From assembly GCA_029948255.1 (NCBI GenBank), contig JALIZF010001889.1, forward strand, positions 930,001 to 994,000: 64,000 nt of DNA. Direction: 5' to 3'. This document shows positions 48,671-60,687 of the stretch, in pieces. This DNA is from Telmatactis stephensoni (Eukaryota; Cnidaria; Anthozoa; Actiniaria; Isophelliidae). Below the pieces are notes generated by a model that searched no databases, was not told where the DNA came from, and was given only the letters and a program-made list of their open reading frames with translations. Positions within the stretch are counted from its first letter, which is position 1. Every line of letters starts with the position of its first letter. Both the position numbers and the translations under genes were made by a program.

Positions 48671-49518
48671 CAAATTAATTTATGGTTCATCGAGTGTGAA
48701 ATATCTTTCCAAGTGACAATTCCATTCGTTAACAACTGAACTGTCTAAACCACACCCTTTCTCAGTACAGGTCAGTGCAATTAAAAGCCTAACTTGAACA
48801 GTAAATAAATATGGGCTAAAAATGGAACGTACAGGTATAAAACCGATACTACATTCCAGGAAAAAGAATTCTTGTTGATAAAAAGATTATGAAACTGGTA
48901 CAACGTAAGTTGTAGTACTAGCCACACCCACAGATATCTCGCCCCAGAACATCGCCCGAGATTTGTTTCTTAATATGTTTATTTTAACAAAAAATGTCGT
49001 GCTATCATAAATAGATGGGTCATCCACTACTGTTAGAACGAAGCTTTTGATTTGTTAAAACGACAAAACAAAGAATATGTGGATCACTCTAATGCCTCAA
49101 ATTAATTTATGGTTCATCGAGTGTGAAATATCTTTCCAAGTGACAATTCCATTCGTTAACAACTGAACTGTCTAAACCACACCCTTTCTCAGTACAGGTC
49201 AGTGCAATTAAAAGCCTAACTTGAACAGTAAATAAATATGGGCTAAAAATGGAACGTACAGGTATAAAACCGATACTACATTCCAGGAAAAAGAATTCTT
49301 GTTGATAAAAAGATTATGAAACTGGTACAACGTAAGTTGTAGTACTAGCCACACCCACAGATATCTCGCCCCAGAACATCGCCCGAGATTTGTTTCTTAA
49401 TATGTTTATTTTAACAAAAAATGTCGTGCTATCATAAATAGATGGGTCATCCACTACTGTTAGAACGAAGCTTTTGATTTGTTAAAACGACAAAAACAAA
49501 GAATATGTGGATCACTCT
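48671..49518. repeat. 427-bp direct tandem duplication, nearly identical
   Basis: Units 48671-49090 and 49098-49518 differ, as far as I can read, by one A in a homopolymer near the end. The start-to-start period is 427 bp. There is no ORF of note. It lies 0.6-1.5 kb upstream of the first gene of the secreted array. Confidence 0.92.
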
Positions 49519-50141
49519 GAACAATGTCTCAGTTTTGTTCTACTTGTCGCCTGTGGCATTGTTTCATTCCGACCGTAGTGTATTACTGAAATAGTTTGTA
49601 TGATAAATGCTGTAGTTTGCATGGTAGCAACCAACCGTTACTATGCAGTGACCTGGTAACCGTTACTATGCAGTGATGACGTCAGATGTAGGGCCAACCA
49701 ACTGGCACCTGCCGGAAATTGTTGCCATGCAGTAGTGACGTCACTGATGAAGGGGGTAATATTTAAGGAAACAAATGCTGTCACCACAAAAATATAGTTC
49801 AAAACCATATCATCGTTTTAAATTTTTAAGGTAAAAATCGATCTCGGAAAAAGAAAATGAGAGAGCTATGTCAATTCAAATAAACAAGATGTCCTTCTCT
49901 ATACTTTAAACTACATCAGAGAGGCGGGAAACTAGCCTATTTGATCAAACAGGTACCCAATTAAAGACATGCTGTCAATACTCTTACACACTAGAACACC
50001 AGGGAATTTACTCCTTAATTCATTAATTAAATATTGTGTTTACTGGTTTTTATAGACAAAACATATATTTTTGTTGTAAAGTGTGGTCAACCTCAAATCA
50101 AAATCGACAAAAATGTCCAATAAGCGAACGTAAAAGTGACA

Positions 50142-52555
50142 ATGGTTCGCGTTTTTGTCTTATCGTTTCTTGTCACAGCCTTATTTCTACCTACAGCTTC
50201 TTGCACTGGTAAGTAAGATTGAGTTTTGCCCAACACGATTTCGAAGCACTTTTTGTGTTTGGTGATCTGAAAACAGAGGCTGAGCAACTTGACACAAGTA
50301 TGTCTTAATGTACTTATTATTTGAACTTATTGACATGACTGCATAGTACTGCATGAGGCTCAGTGAATCACTGAAATTTCACTGCTTCAGTAACTTCAGA
50401 AACTATTGTAACGTCAACTGAAGTTTATTAAAAGAGCGTCTTGTTCTGACAAGGTAATCGCCCAAATTTATGCGATTTGAATTAAAATTAAAATTGATTT
50501 TAATATTGATCGATCAGTTCCCAGCAACGAAGCAGTTGAGCCTTGAGAATTAAAAAAGAAGTGAGTTGTTAATAACGACCGTCTCATTTTAACACTGACA
50601 AGTGCATAATTTGACCTGTGAAAATGCAAAAATATCTACAATTGTAGCTACACTCTGATCTTCTAGTGTGGGGCGTTGACGGCTAACAGCTAAAGTTTCG
50701 GGATAGACTCGAGGCGATAACAAACGTTAAGTTGGTCAAACCTTTTTTTTCGATTTCAGATAAAGGAAAAGCCTTGTCGCCTGCTACAGATTCCTACAGA
50801 GTGCGCTCAATAAAAGTCATCCTGCACATTCCACACAATTACAAGCGTGCAATCATCAATGGAAAGCCGGCTCGCTACCGTTTTTACGGTGGTAATAAAC
50901 GTACGTTTACTAATGTGAATATGATCAAAGCAATCGAACTTTTCAAGAAGATGAAAACGAAAACCAGCCATCGATCATTCAAGAACACAAACAAAAATCA
51001 CAAAAAGTTGCATGATAAATCCCAGGTTCCTTCTAAAAGAGAACATACAAAAAAACACTCTTCAGCGAAACCAGAGCAAGCAGTACGCAAAGACAGTCTG
51101 GTTCACTTCGTACAAGCACTCCAAGTTAATAATAACAAATCGTCCAATCAGACAAATCACGTGTTAAATGACGACATGCGTAACCATAACAACAAGACAG
51201 CAACGCCAGTACCAGAACCAGCCGTGCACAAGGAAAAAGATTACACTGTCATCAGGCCTTCAAGTGAGAAAATAAACATCACGGAGGAAGTGCGCAAGGG
51301 AGTAAATATGATCGTTTCGCAGCTGCGAAACGTTTTAAAACAGGATGCCCAGTATTTGAAGGCAAAAACTAAAGTGAAGCATGCACATAAAGCCAAGCAT
51401 ATTAACCTTGAGAAGTTGTACAAAGATTTAGAGAAAAGCAAAGAGAATGGAATGGGTTCCTATGGGGATGGCATGGGATCGTATGCTGTGAACAGTATGG
51501 GACCTATGGACCAACAGCCAGGAATGAATAGAGTGGACGGCATGAATGGAATGAATGGCATGAACGGAATGAATGAGATGGATGGAGTAAATGGCATGAC
51601 TGGTATGAATGGCATGACTGGAACGAATGGTATGAATGGCATGACTGGAACGAATGGTATGAATGGCATGACTGGAACAAATGGTATGAATACAGTAAAT
51701 GGATTTGCAGGGATGAGCAATATGTTAAACCCTAATAATAAAATGGCTGCAATGAATGGAATAAATGGGGTGAATGGAATAGATACGAGCAATGAAATGA
51801 ATGGAGGAATAAATCAAATGAGCGTCAATAATGCTTTGAATGGAGCAAATGAAATGAACTCAATAAATGATGTGAATGGTTTCAACGGAAAGAACGATAT
51901 GGCTGTTAACATTGATGGTGTAAATGTTCCCAGTGAAAGGACAGGAATAAATGGAATAGCACCAATGAATGGAATGGCACCAATGAATGGAATGGCACCA
52001 ATGAATGGAATGACAGGATTGAATGGCATGGGAGGGGCGACAGGAATATTGCCTGGACTTAATAGGATGAATGCAAACAGATTAAACAGTGCAATACAAG
52101 TGAATCCAGAAATCCAAACTCTTAATTCTCCAATGAGTGACGTCCAAGGGTTTGCAGCTCTTCCAAATCCACCTTCATTACAACGAATTCTGGACCGTGA
52201 AAGACAGTTCGAAAGGTTTTCCGCACCTGAATATAGAAACCAACCATTTGATTTTCCTGGACGAAAGAGGTTTTATCACCATCTTGGACATCACTATGAC
52301 GATGAGGACGAACAGCCAAAGTATTTCCACCGTCACTTCCGTATTCCACTACATAGATCTCGCTTTGAAGAGGGGGATGAGGATGAGGATGATAATGATG
52401 AGAGTGAAGATAGGAGATTCCATGAAAGCCCTGAGAATGATTATGAAAGATATCGTGAAAGAGAAGATGAAAATTACAGACGACACAGAATAGGAAAAGA
52501 ACCACACAAGAAATCAACATTAAGCAGGACAAAATCCAAAGACAAGTCTTCCTAG
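50142..52555 (+). CDS. Secreted array gene 1: Met/Asn/Gly-repeat protein, 620 aa
   Basis: Exon 1 (50142-50208) is a signal peptide (VFVLSFLVTALFLPTASC), phase 1. Exon 2 (50760-52555) holds the rest. Residues about 30-85 look folded and basic (YRVRSIKVILHIP, YRFYGGNKRTFTN). Then comes a Lys/His/Asn-rich stretch and a predicted amphipathic segment at about 196-245 (EEVRKGVNMIVSQLRNVL). Residues about 253-447 are a repeat domain of NGM, NGMTGT and APMNGM units with about two dozen Asn-Gly pairs. The C-terminus is Arg/Tyr/His-rich, interrupted by an acidic run (EEGDEDEDDNDESED). Cysteine is essentially confined to the signal peptide. The composition fits an extracellular structural, mucus or mineral-matrix protein; I recognise no family. 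Confidence 0.82.
51527..52021 (+). repeat. Coding tandem repeats of array gene 1
   Basis: AATGGCATGACTGGAACG units (18 bp) are repeated near-identically at 51617-51690, and AATGGAATGGCACCAATG units at 51966-52013. Imperfect NG-M-x triplets fill the rest. The high identity of neighbouring units points to recent unit gain. Confidence 0.85.
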
Positions 52556-52556
52556 T

Positions 52557-52637
52557 CTATTAGTTTCTTCAGCCTCCCACTAGCTATTAATTTCTTCAGC
52601 CTCCCACTAGCTATTAGTTTCTTCAGCTTTCCACTAG
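52557..52637. repeat. 27-bp repeat, three copies, at the stop codon of array gene 1
   Basis: CTATTAGTTTCTTCAGCCTC and its continuation are repeated three times immediately after the TAG of array gene 1, with one to three differences. Confidence 0.88.
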
Positions 52638-53382
52638 CCAACAAGCCATGTATATTTAATATTTGTAACTAATGATCATAACTATGTATCGTACTAAGAT
52701 AAAACATAACTAGTCAATAGACATAGTGTATTTACTTAGGAAAAAGTTAAAAAAGTGTTATCATGCTGTTCAATTTACTTAAAGCCGGGATTACATGGTA
52801 AACCTGTAAAAAGATATTCATACGCGCCCTAGAACATCCAACAGTACCTGCAAATGCTCACACCTAAGCTCAGCTGAGAACCGCCCGTTTAAGCATAGTT
52901 GTACGACTAAGTTTAATTCACAAGACTGGCAAAATCCTTACATGCGCAGAACACAAATCTTTGATCTTATAGGTCAGGGATCACGCGCGTGATGGAAGTC
53001 ACGCGCGCGACTCAGCTTATCTTGAGGCACAGGTCTTTATGTTGTGTGTGTCCTCAGAGAAGAGGGTGGAAAATACTTCATTTATGCAGTTAATATCAGC
53101 TCTGCAGTTAATTTGCAAGTCGCGATCTTGATTAGTTTTGATTGTTCTCAAGGACAAGATAAACAAGAAGTACTAAACCGGGGAATATCTTGGGATACAA
53201 GAACTCACCTCTATAAGTAAGGATGTCTCCCACAAATAAATACAAATATAATAGATAACTTGTGAATTATGTCATTTCCAATGGTGTATGCTTCCCTCTT
53301 CAAATCTAATAAAGTTCACTGCTTTGTGGATAAACCAGTTCATTTTGATTGGAACTGACATCACCTAAGGATGTAGAAAACC

Positions 53383-55348
53383 ATGACTTGCTTTGTTCGA
53401 CTATTTATTCCTCTTCTTCTTTTTGCTATTTCCGGACCAGGTGAGCATAACCATTTTTTAGACATTGTTTGTCAGAATAGATATACTCGAAAAAGAATGA
53501 TTTATCTTCCTGTTGATTTTTTCCCGTAAGTTGTGACTTTTTTTCTTGGAAACAAGCAGGGGTAGTACGTAGGAATTAATGTGAGATTTCATAAATGGAC
53601 AGACAATAGGTTAAAGAGATTTATCGCACTTACTTAACCGAGATATGAGGCTTTGACAAGCAGAAACAAAGTAAAAGACAGCTTTTTATATTTTTTTATC
53701 TTGCTTTCATCAACCAACGGTACTTCGTGCATGGTGACCCTTGATTTTCACATGTAATTTTCTGAGTATCAACATATTTTTGTTGTCAAGGTACTTTAAT
53801 TTGAAACATATTCCAGATCAAATTTTCCTTTTCCTAGCAACAAATTAACCCTTAGAGGACTGAAGGGAGGGTATTTTTTTCAACTCTCAACATACGCCGT
53901 TTTTTTACTACCCATAACTTATATCGAAAACACCCTGTATCGACTTTCAAATAAATGACCCTCTTAATTGTCTATTGCCAGCGGTTTCCCCACAAAACAG
54001 CCTATATACTTCATGTAAATCCCGCAAATCCTCTCGAAGCGATGACGTAATTTTCGACGGCTACAGCCGTACTTGGTCCTTTAAGGGTGAAACACGAAAC
54101 AGTGCTAGTGCGCCCACAGTGCCATGCTATTCTCATCTTCCTTGGAAATTCTTATGTACCTTCGATTGAGGTTATGAGAGAATTACAACTGACATTAGTT
54201 AAAGGGTGCAATTGCCTTTATCAAGATGGGCTGGAAAGTTGAACTTTGTCTCCTGCTAGTTCCCAAGACCTAATAAGAGAAGGAAAATTTGATTCCTATA
54301 ATAGCTATTGGACAATGAAGAAGAATCAGTTCTATGACGATATCGGGTTCATGTTACCTATCCATTTTCAGGATGATACTAAGGGTACCGTTTTCCATTT
54401 AGTGGAACCAACCGGCCAGAACGGCCAGTTCTTAAATGGTACATGTCAATTCCTAGGCTTCCTCCTAGGATTCTGGCTGGAATCAGTCCTAAGAAATCAG
54501 GCCGTTCTGGCCGGTTGGTTCCGCTAAATGGAAAACACCCTAAAGCATGCAATTCCCGCCTCCCAGCCACAGACAACTTTATTATAAATAGCCGGTTACT
54601 GACATAAGTTGGATCTCAATTTTTTTCAGTGCTAGAATCAAAGAAAATACCCCCTAAGGAAATCCAAGGTGGTCATCTTCATCGGTTGAAAAAATCCAAA
54701 CCGCAACAAAGCCAAGTACAACACAAAAGCACCATTAGAAAATCAGGCTTGGTTTTCGAGGAAACCTCAAAAGAGAACATCAAATCCACACTAGACAGCT
54801 CCATAGGTGCCCTTGGTCCTTGGAAACAAAATGCTGGTAACTATTTCATGGGGTGCTTCAATCAAAAAGGTCAGAATGGCGGATTGCTCAACCAGCCAGT
54901 ACGACCCGTCATGAGAATTAACGGCTATCCTATCAACCCCAAGGGCTCCAAATCTTTGTCCCAAATGACGGATGGAAGTCTTCAGGAGGAGGATGACATT
55001 CGAGAGATCATGGCACAGCTTAGCCTACAAGTCACACCGGGCGGAAATTCAAGAATGAAGGGTTATAGGCCTGGTAGGATAGGTTTCGGCAGAAGAATGC
55101 CAAATGTATTTAACGTCCCATCTCGGGCTATCTCGCAAGGGATGATGGGTGACGAAGAAATGCTTGGTCACCTAAATGAAGGATATAAACGAATGAAAGC
55201 AAGTAATCCCATGAAGAAAGATAACTTTTTTAAACATCTGCACCACCTTGTGTCGAAAAAGATACTGGAAAGACGACTTCGAAAGCTCCACGCAAAGGCT
55301 AAGTTTTTGATGGCCTTGAATCGTGTTATGTCCAGAATCTATTGTTGA
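53383..55348 (+). CDS. Secreted array gene 2: basic Gln/Met/Lys protein, 258 aa
   Basis: Exon 1 (53383-53440) is a signal peptide (VRLFIPLLLFAISG), phase 1, with a GTGAGC donor. Exon 2 (54630-55348) follows a TTTTTTTCAG acceptor. The mature protein begins VLESKKIPPKE. It is basic, with a central Gly/Asn/Gln part (NQKGQNGGLLNQPVRPVMR) and an Arg/Met/Gly part (GYRPGRIGFGRRMPN). It ends in a helical Lys/Arg/His tail (FKHLHHLVSKKILERRLRK). It has two cysteines after the signal peptide, one the last residue. The 1.2-kb intron holds an alternative exon (53982-54169) and a hairpin MITE. An AATAAA lies 152 bp past the stop. No family is recognised. Confidence 0.8.
53982..54169 (+). other. Possible alternative terminal exon of array gene 2
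   Basis: After a good acceptor (TTGTCTATTGCCAG) the phase-1 frame from exon 1 stays open for 61 codons to a TGA. It encodes a sequence with three cysteines (YTSCKSRKSS, TVPCYSH, FLCTFD). Spliced to exon 1 it would give an 81-aa secreted protein unlike the main product. It may equally be a chance frame or an old exon. Confidence 0.35.
54383..54540. mobile_element. Hairpin MITE in intron of array gene 2
   Basis: GGGTACCGTTTTCCATTTAG at the left pairs with CTAAATGGAAAACACCC at the right. Inner arms AACCAACCGGCCAGAACGGCC are perfect complements. The loop carries a further small palindrome (CCTAGGCTTCCTCCTAGG). Confidence 0.8.
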
Positions 55349-56500
55349 AATTCCAACTGAATGTCAGATAAACTAAATATAACAGTGGAAGATGTTAGAA
55401 TAGAAAGGAGGACTGGCATAACCAATTCATGGAGTTCGTCATGAAGCTAATACTAAGACACACTCTGGGCTCTGTTTGTAAACTCTGTTTTCAGTTTGTA
55501 ATAAAGTTGATTTTTTCCCGTATCTTCATTCTACTTGTCTCATATCGTCCTAATGAGGTATCAGTGAACTGAATAATAAAACACAACAACCGTGTCGGCA
55601 ATAACCTGCTAACCTTAAAGTTCCACCGGCATCATGAATAATTCATTAGTTCTTCAAGAAAATCGTTTCCGAATGCTTTGACAAAAATATTTAAGAAAAC
55701 TGAAGGAAAAACAATTAATGAGAAGGTTATTTACGTAAATCAAGGTAGGACTGTGAATCCTCTTATTACTTTTAAGTCATTGTTAAATTATGGTTGCGAA
55801 TTCGTCAAGAAACGGCTCCAATGAAATGAACCTTTTACATTCTGAAGTGGAAAGCTCTAACGCTATTCTTGAAAAACTAATGAAAAAGGGTATTTAAAGT
55901 ATCGTAATCATCTCGCCAATTAAAATAACGATATACAATGTTTACTTGGAGGTATGAACTCAAAACAACAGTAACTAATTTTGTAAATAAATGATTTCAA
56001 ACCAAAACTAAAACATTTTCGTCAACTGTCATCAACACGAAGTACCTCAAATCGTGTTCTGTTGACCCTTGATTGAATTGTATGTAAGGTTTTATATGTA
56101 TTGGATAAATGGTTACTTGTCTAACTCAGTTCAAAATAAAGTTTGCTGAGCTTACACTGAAACAATTAGTTTGTTTGACAGACATTTATAAACTGAATAA
56201 AGGCAATGTCATCTATTTTCTTTAGAAAAACAAAACTTTAATTAAGCTAGAGACCTTCCCGTTGATACATACTATAAAATGCTGAGCATTTTTACCTCAA
56301 AAACCAAAAAAAAACAAAAAAACAAAAAAAGTATGAAGAAAGAAGTGTTCGGTTACTCCGTTCACTGAATGAATCTTGTGAAGAGTATGTTCACGGTCAT
56401 ACTCAGAATTGTTTGCTATCGTTGATTATTCTTTCACTTTTGCAGTAGCTTGTTACCGTAAGTTCTCCAGATAACATGGGCGTGTGATGATACTTCAAGA
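55349..56500. other. Spacer between array genes 2 and 3
   Basis: This contains the poly(A) signal of gene 2 (55500-55505) and an A-rich run at about 56300-56330. No open frame or splice-supported exon is seen. The promoter of gene 3 should lie at its right end; no clear TATA box. Confidence 0.5.
55500..55505 (+). terminator. Poly(A) signal AATAAA, array gene 2
   Basis: A canonical hexamer 152 bp after the stop codon is followed by a T-rich stretch (GATTTTTTCCC). Confidence 0.65.
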
Positions 56501-58974
56501 ATGAATTTCAGACCAGCAGTGTTGTCTGTTGTCCTCTTAACGTGCCTCGCTTCAGGACACTCAAAAGGTTTGTTTTGATTTTACAGAAATAATATGATGG
56601 ACACCGCTTGTCAAACAGAAGTGCTCTTCGTCTAGTGATATACAACCTGGATTCTTCAGTATGATTTGACATAATTTTAAGCAAAAGCGATATACATAGA
56701 CTCTGTCATCCATTAATCGTTAGCAGTGTATACCAGTGTAATGAATTTGTACAGCCAGAAAAAAAATCTTAGTCTGATTGGCACTATTGTTTTATAGGTT
56801 TCCATAGAGCTAAAAATTCATTTGCCGATCGCCAACAAATCCCTGGACAAAATGAAGACAACAGCCAGTTACTTCAAGTTGGGAATGCTATCAATCAACT
56901 CAATCAACAGCAACTAAATTCAAACGCACGTGAGGTAGAACTCTCGCCAACCAATGCCGATGCAGTTAATGGATTCACCGGCCCTGGTGTGGGTTTACCG
57001 TTTGGAACAATGAACTCTAGAATCGATAAAAACCCACTCATAGGTGCAAATGGACTCACAAAGAACGCTCTCACCGATATCATGTTTGGGAGTTTCAAAG
57101 GACTTGCTTCATTAGAAGGAAACAGCGCACCCTCCTCGCAACCCGAGAGCGTTCAAGGACTTGCTTCATTAGAAGGAAACAGCGCACCCTCCTCGCAACC
57201 CGAGAGCGTTCAAGGTGGGAACATGAGGCAGATGCTTGGAGAACAAAGCTTTCAGGATATGAATAACGGCAATGGGATTGGGAATATTCTTACCAATGCA
57301 CAACCTATTAACCTTGCGGCTTTGGTAGCTGCTAATAACTTGGCTGCGACACAAGGCCTCAATGGATTTGGTCTGAACAATGGTGGTTTGAATGGGTTAT
57401 CCATGAATGGTGTCAGCCTTAGTTCCTTAGGTCTAAATGGCGTCAACCCAGCTCTTCTTGGGCCACCAGGAACAGGTGTGAATGGATTTGCAGGTAGTCC
57501 TATGCAAGGCCCCAACCCAGCATTGGGAATTCAACTTATGTCGCAGTTGAGCAACATGAATCAGGAAAATGACGTCGATTCACCACACCACAAGCGACAC
57601 CACAAGCACAAAAAACACCACCATGGGAAATCCACAACAAAGTTACTTTTACGTTTATTAGTGGATAAAATGAAAGATATCTACGAACTTGACAAGATGA
57701 CTGCATCACGAGGAAAGGAGAAAACCAAGTCTAAATCGTCTGCAGGAAAAGTAGGGCTAACATTAGACGATTTAGCAGCAACAAAAGATGAAGTCCATCA
57801 TCTTGACGAGAACAAGACAGTACACAGCGATTTTAAGACAAACCTGTCTTTTCCGGTCACTGTATCTGATAGTACGACACCTGATCGTTTGCATTTAATA
57901 CCAGCGGATAAGACCCATCAGAACTCAAAAGATAAAAATGAAGATGACGCAAACATACAGAAGATTCTAGCAAGTCTTGAGATCAAAGATGGACCCGTTG
58001 CAGTTGATCGCCTAACCAAAAAAAGCGACCAATTTAGAATCGATGATTTGGCGGATAGTGTTTCAAAGGACATTTCCAAAGCAAATAATATTGCGTATTC
58101 TACATCCAAATCAGAGATATTGCCAGTTATTAAAGGCCGGGAAGTGAAGACGGAGAACGCAAAAACTCGTGACAACATCGAAAGTATTGTACAAGACATG
58201 AAAAATGAAGAAGCAGGAAATTTATCAGAATTCCATACGATTAAACTTGATAAGGACTTACTGCCAGAAAGTATGACTGGTATAAAGTCTGACCTAACAC
58301 CAGAAGAAAAGTCCTCTTTGACCGTCAAAACAAACGTTTTAGGTTTCAAAGACTTTGGCGAAACACAAGTAACAGCTCCTGAAATATTTTCAGTTTCTTC
58401 GATTCTTAACGGCGGTAAAAATGCAGACGATTCTGACGATACGGATACCGTGTCCTCAAAATTGTCCAAGAGCCTGCAAAATTTCCTTCCTGATGCAACC
58501 AAAAGAAAATCGTTTCCTTCTGATCCCTTAAATGATGTGAAGATTTCTGATCCTTCAAATGATGTGAAGATTTTGCCGTTAGTGCCTTCGGACATCAACA
58601 AAGGCGAAGATACTTTGCAAAGCCTTACTGAGTCAATTTCTCATGATGTCACTTCCAAAGTGAAAGCCGGTGCAGACTACGTGAAAGCTGCTCGAGTCTT
58701 GGGTTCTGTATTTAAGAAAGTGAAGGACCCTATGGCCAGGGACAGCATTGAGACAGCTATAAAAGCTATGTTGGAAGTGATGAGGTACAAGGCTAAGGAC
58801 GAGAGTGGTTCCACATTAAAGAAGCACCATTTTCCATCCACTACTGACGTCAAACTTCTTCAACAGATTCAGAACTTAGACAATGTATTCAAACAAATGA
58901 CAAGACGTATACATCATAAACGAAAAAAGAAAACACATTTTAATGCGAGACGTAATAAGGTCGACAAACAATGA
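56501..58974 (+). CDS. Secreted array gene 3: Asn/Gly/Leu N-half, charged C-half, 747 aa
   Basis: Exon 1 (56501-56567) is a signal peptide (PAVLSVVLLTCLASGHS), phase 1. Exon 2 (56798-58974) encodes the remainder without interruption. Residues about 40-170 are Gln/Asn-rich and include a perfect 19-residue tandem repeat (SLEGNSAPSSQPESVQ core). Residues about 176-257 are NG-rich (LNGFGLNNGG, LNGLSMNGVSL), which resembles the repeat domain of gene 1. A His/Lys cluster (HHKRHHKHKKHHH) lies at about 286-299. The long C-half is Lys/Asp/Ser-rich, mostly disordered, and ends with a helical stretch and a very basic tail (RRIHHKRKKKTH). An AATAAA at 59157 fits the 3' end. No known family; probably extracellular. 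Confidence 0.82.
57101..57214 (+). repeat. Perfect 57-bp tandem duplication in array gene 3
   Basis: Two identical 57-bp units (57101-57157 and 57158-57214) add 19 codons in frame. Confidence 0.95.
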
Positions 58975-60687
58975 AAAGCTTTCAGTTCTCTTGAAATTAA
59001 GAGTCGAAGAACAAAATGTATTTCAACAAAGTGCAAGTCACTTCTGATTTACAATGAAATCCTGCTTTTTGGCAATGACAGATGCTTTAATTTTTAAAAA
59101 GTTGATTACCGATTACTAGCCATCTTTCTTTTCTTTCTTGAGATGTTTATTTGACAAATAAACAACACTATTATTATTATTGCTGTCGTAAATTATTGCT
59201 GTATACTGAGCATACACGTTTACGTCAAAAATGATTTCACGTCCTCGCAGTATCATACCCTAGCAAGAGGAGTTTGGGGATGCCATGTGTGATGTTGTTA
59301 CTCACAATCGCGAATTACTTGTATTTGAATAGCTACTATTTTAAAGAAGAGCTGATAGTGGTATCTAATTAACTATATTAACACTACACAACACTCTCAA
59401 TCACGAGCACCAACACATCTGAATTTGAAAGGCCAGGGACCAGAGGGAGGGGGACGGGAAGAGGTTGCCAGGGTCAAAGGTGGGACAATCATTCCAAGCC
59501 CCTTAAAACCTGCTTTTGTCTGTGATCAAATCTCTTTACCAAACTGCTGTCTGATGACATACAAATAGAGATTATCCCCGGCATGCGATGTATTTCTCCC
59601 AGGTATGGCTTGCATGGTGAAGCTATTAATGAAATTATATACTGTATAAGATGAACCAGATGAAGTGATGTTGGCAGCTACAATGAACTACTGATCCGTG
59701 GTAACTTTAACCTGTTTTTCCTCTTTCTTGATTTTAAGTTGCCATAACCAAATCAGCCACAATTAAAAATCACTAGTTTACGGACATATTTCTCTTCTTA
59801 AAACTTGAAAATTTATATTTTTACATATATTCATATCGTGTCAAAGCAACAACAACAACAACATCTGTTTATGGTACAACCGTATGTAAACCTTTGACAA
59901 ACAAAGATGCATAACAAATTATGTTAGCTTTACATCATCAATAAATAAGCAGTTCCCTTGGACTACTTAGAAGAGTCTCACACAAAAAAACGTGTAAGGC
60001 AATCCAAGAAAATGTTTTTATTGTTCCTTTGTCTTATTTCACAAAGCGGTTTCAATTCTTTGCATTGAAGATATAATGGAACATATGTAAACGAGAATAT
60101 CATTGACTGAATAAAAGGTAAGAAGCAAAGAAAAACACTATTACATTAGTGAGAGATACACTTATGATATTTTAGACATTTTACTTATTTTGCCAAAAAT
60201 TTGAATATTTTTTGGATACGATTCTTATCCGGTTACACTTTCAATTTTAAATGGAAATGGGGCATCACCAGATCATGAGTTCATTTACATTGATAATGGC
60301 AGCACTAAAGCTGTGGTTATCTCTATTGTAATTATATTTTTATTTCGTTGAAATGGGTTAACTTAGTAGTGCTGTCTCAGTCGCTGGTATAGTGCATAGC
60401 GTGATCCGTTGGATAAATTCTTACCTTATATAATGGGTAGGTTTATTGGATAACAACATTTTTCCGTAATATGGATAGCGCTATCCACTCTTTGCCGGGC
60501 AGCCTGCAGGGATTATGTTGTTGCCTCCTGTCTTCATGTTAGTACAATCTGGTAATGCTCACAGGCGAATTGTTTAAATTATAGATTCAGTGCCAGAAAG
60601 CTGAAATTTACTCTTCTCCAGCTGATTCAAATTACAGTAAAAGTATTTGTTTCTGCCCTCCCAAAACACAGGTATCACTTTTTCCAA
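58975..60687. other. Spacer between array genes 3 and 4
   Basis: This holds the poly(A) signal of gene 3 (AATAAA at 59157-59162) and an ACA run at about 59847-59862. No further exon is supported. Confidence 0.5.

Noticed and set aside
48671..49518. CRISPR-like repeat array
   Set aside because: Only two units of 427 bp with no spacers, in an animal genome.
51460..52532. Antisense open frames opposite array gene 1
   Set aside because: They are mirror translations of the NG-M repeat and acidic tail; the plus-strand frame has the signal exon and correct splice sites.
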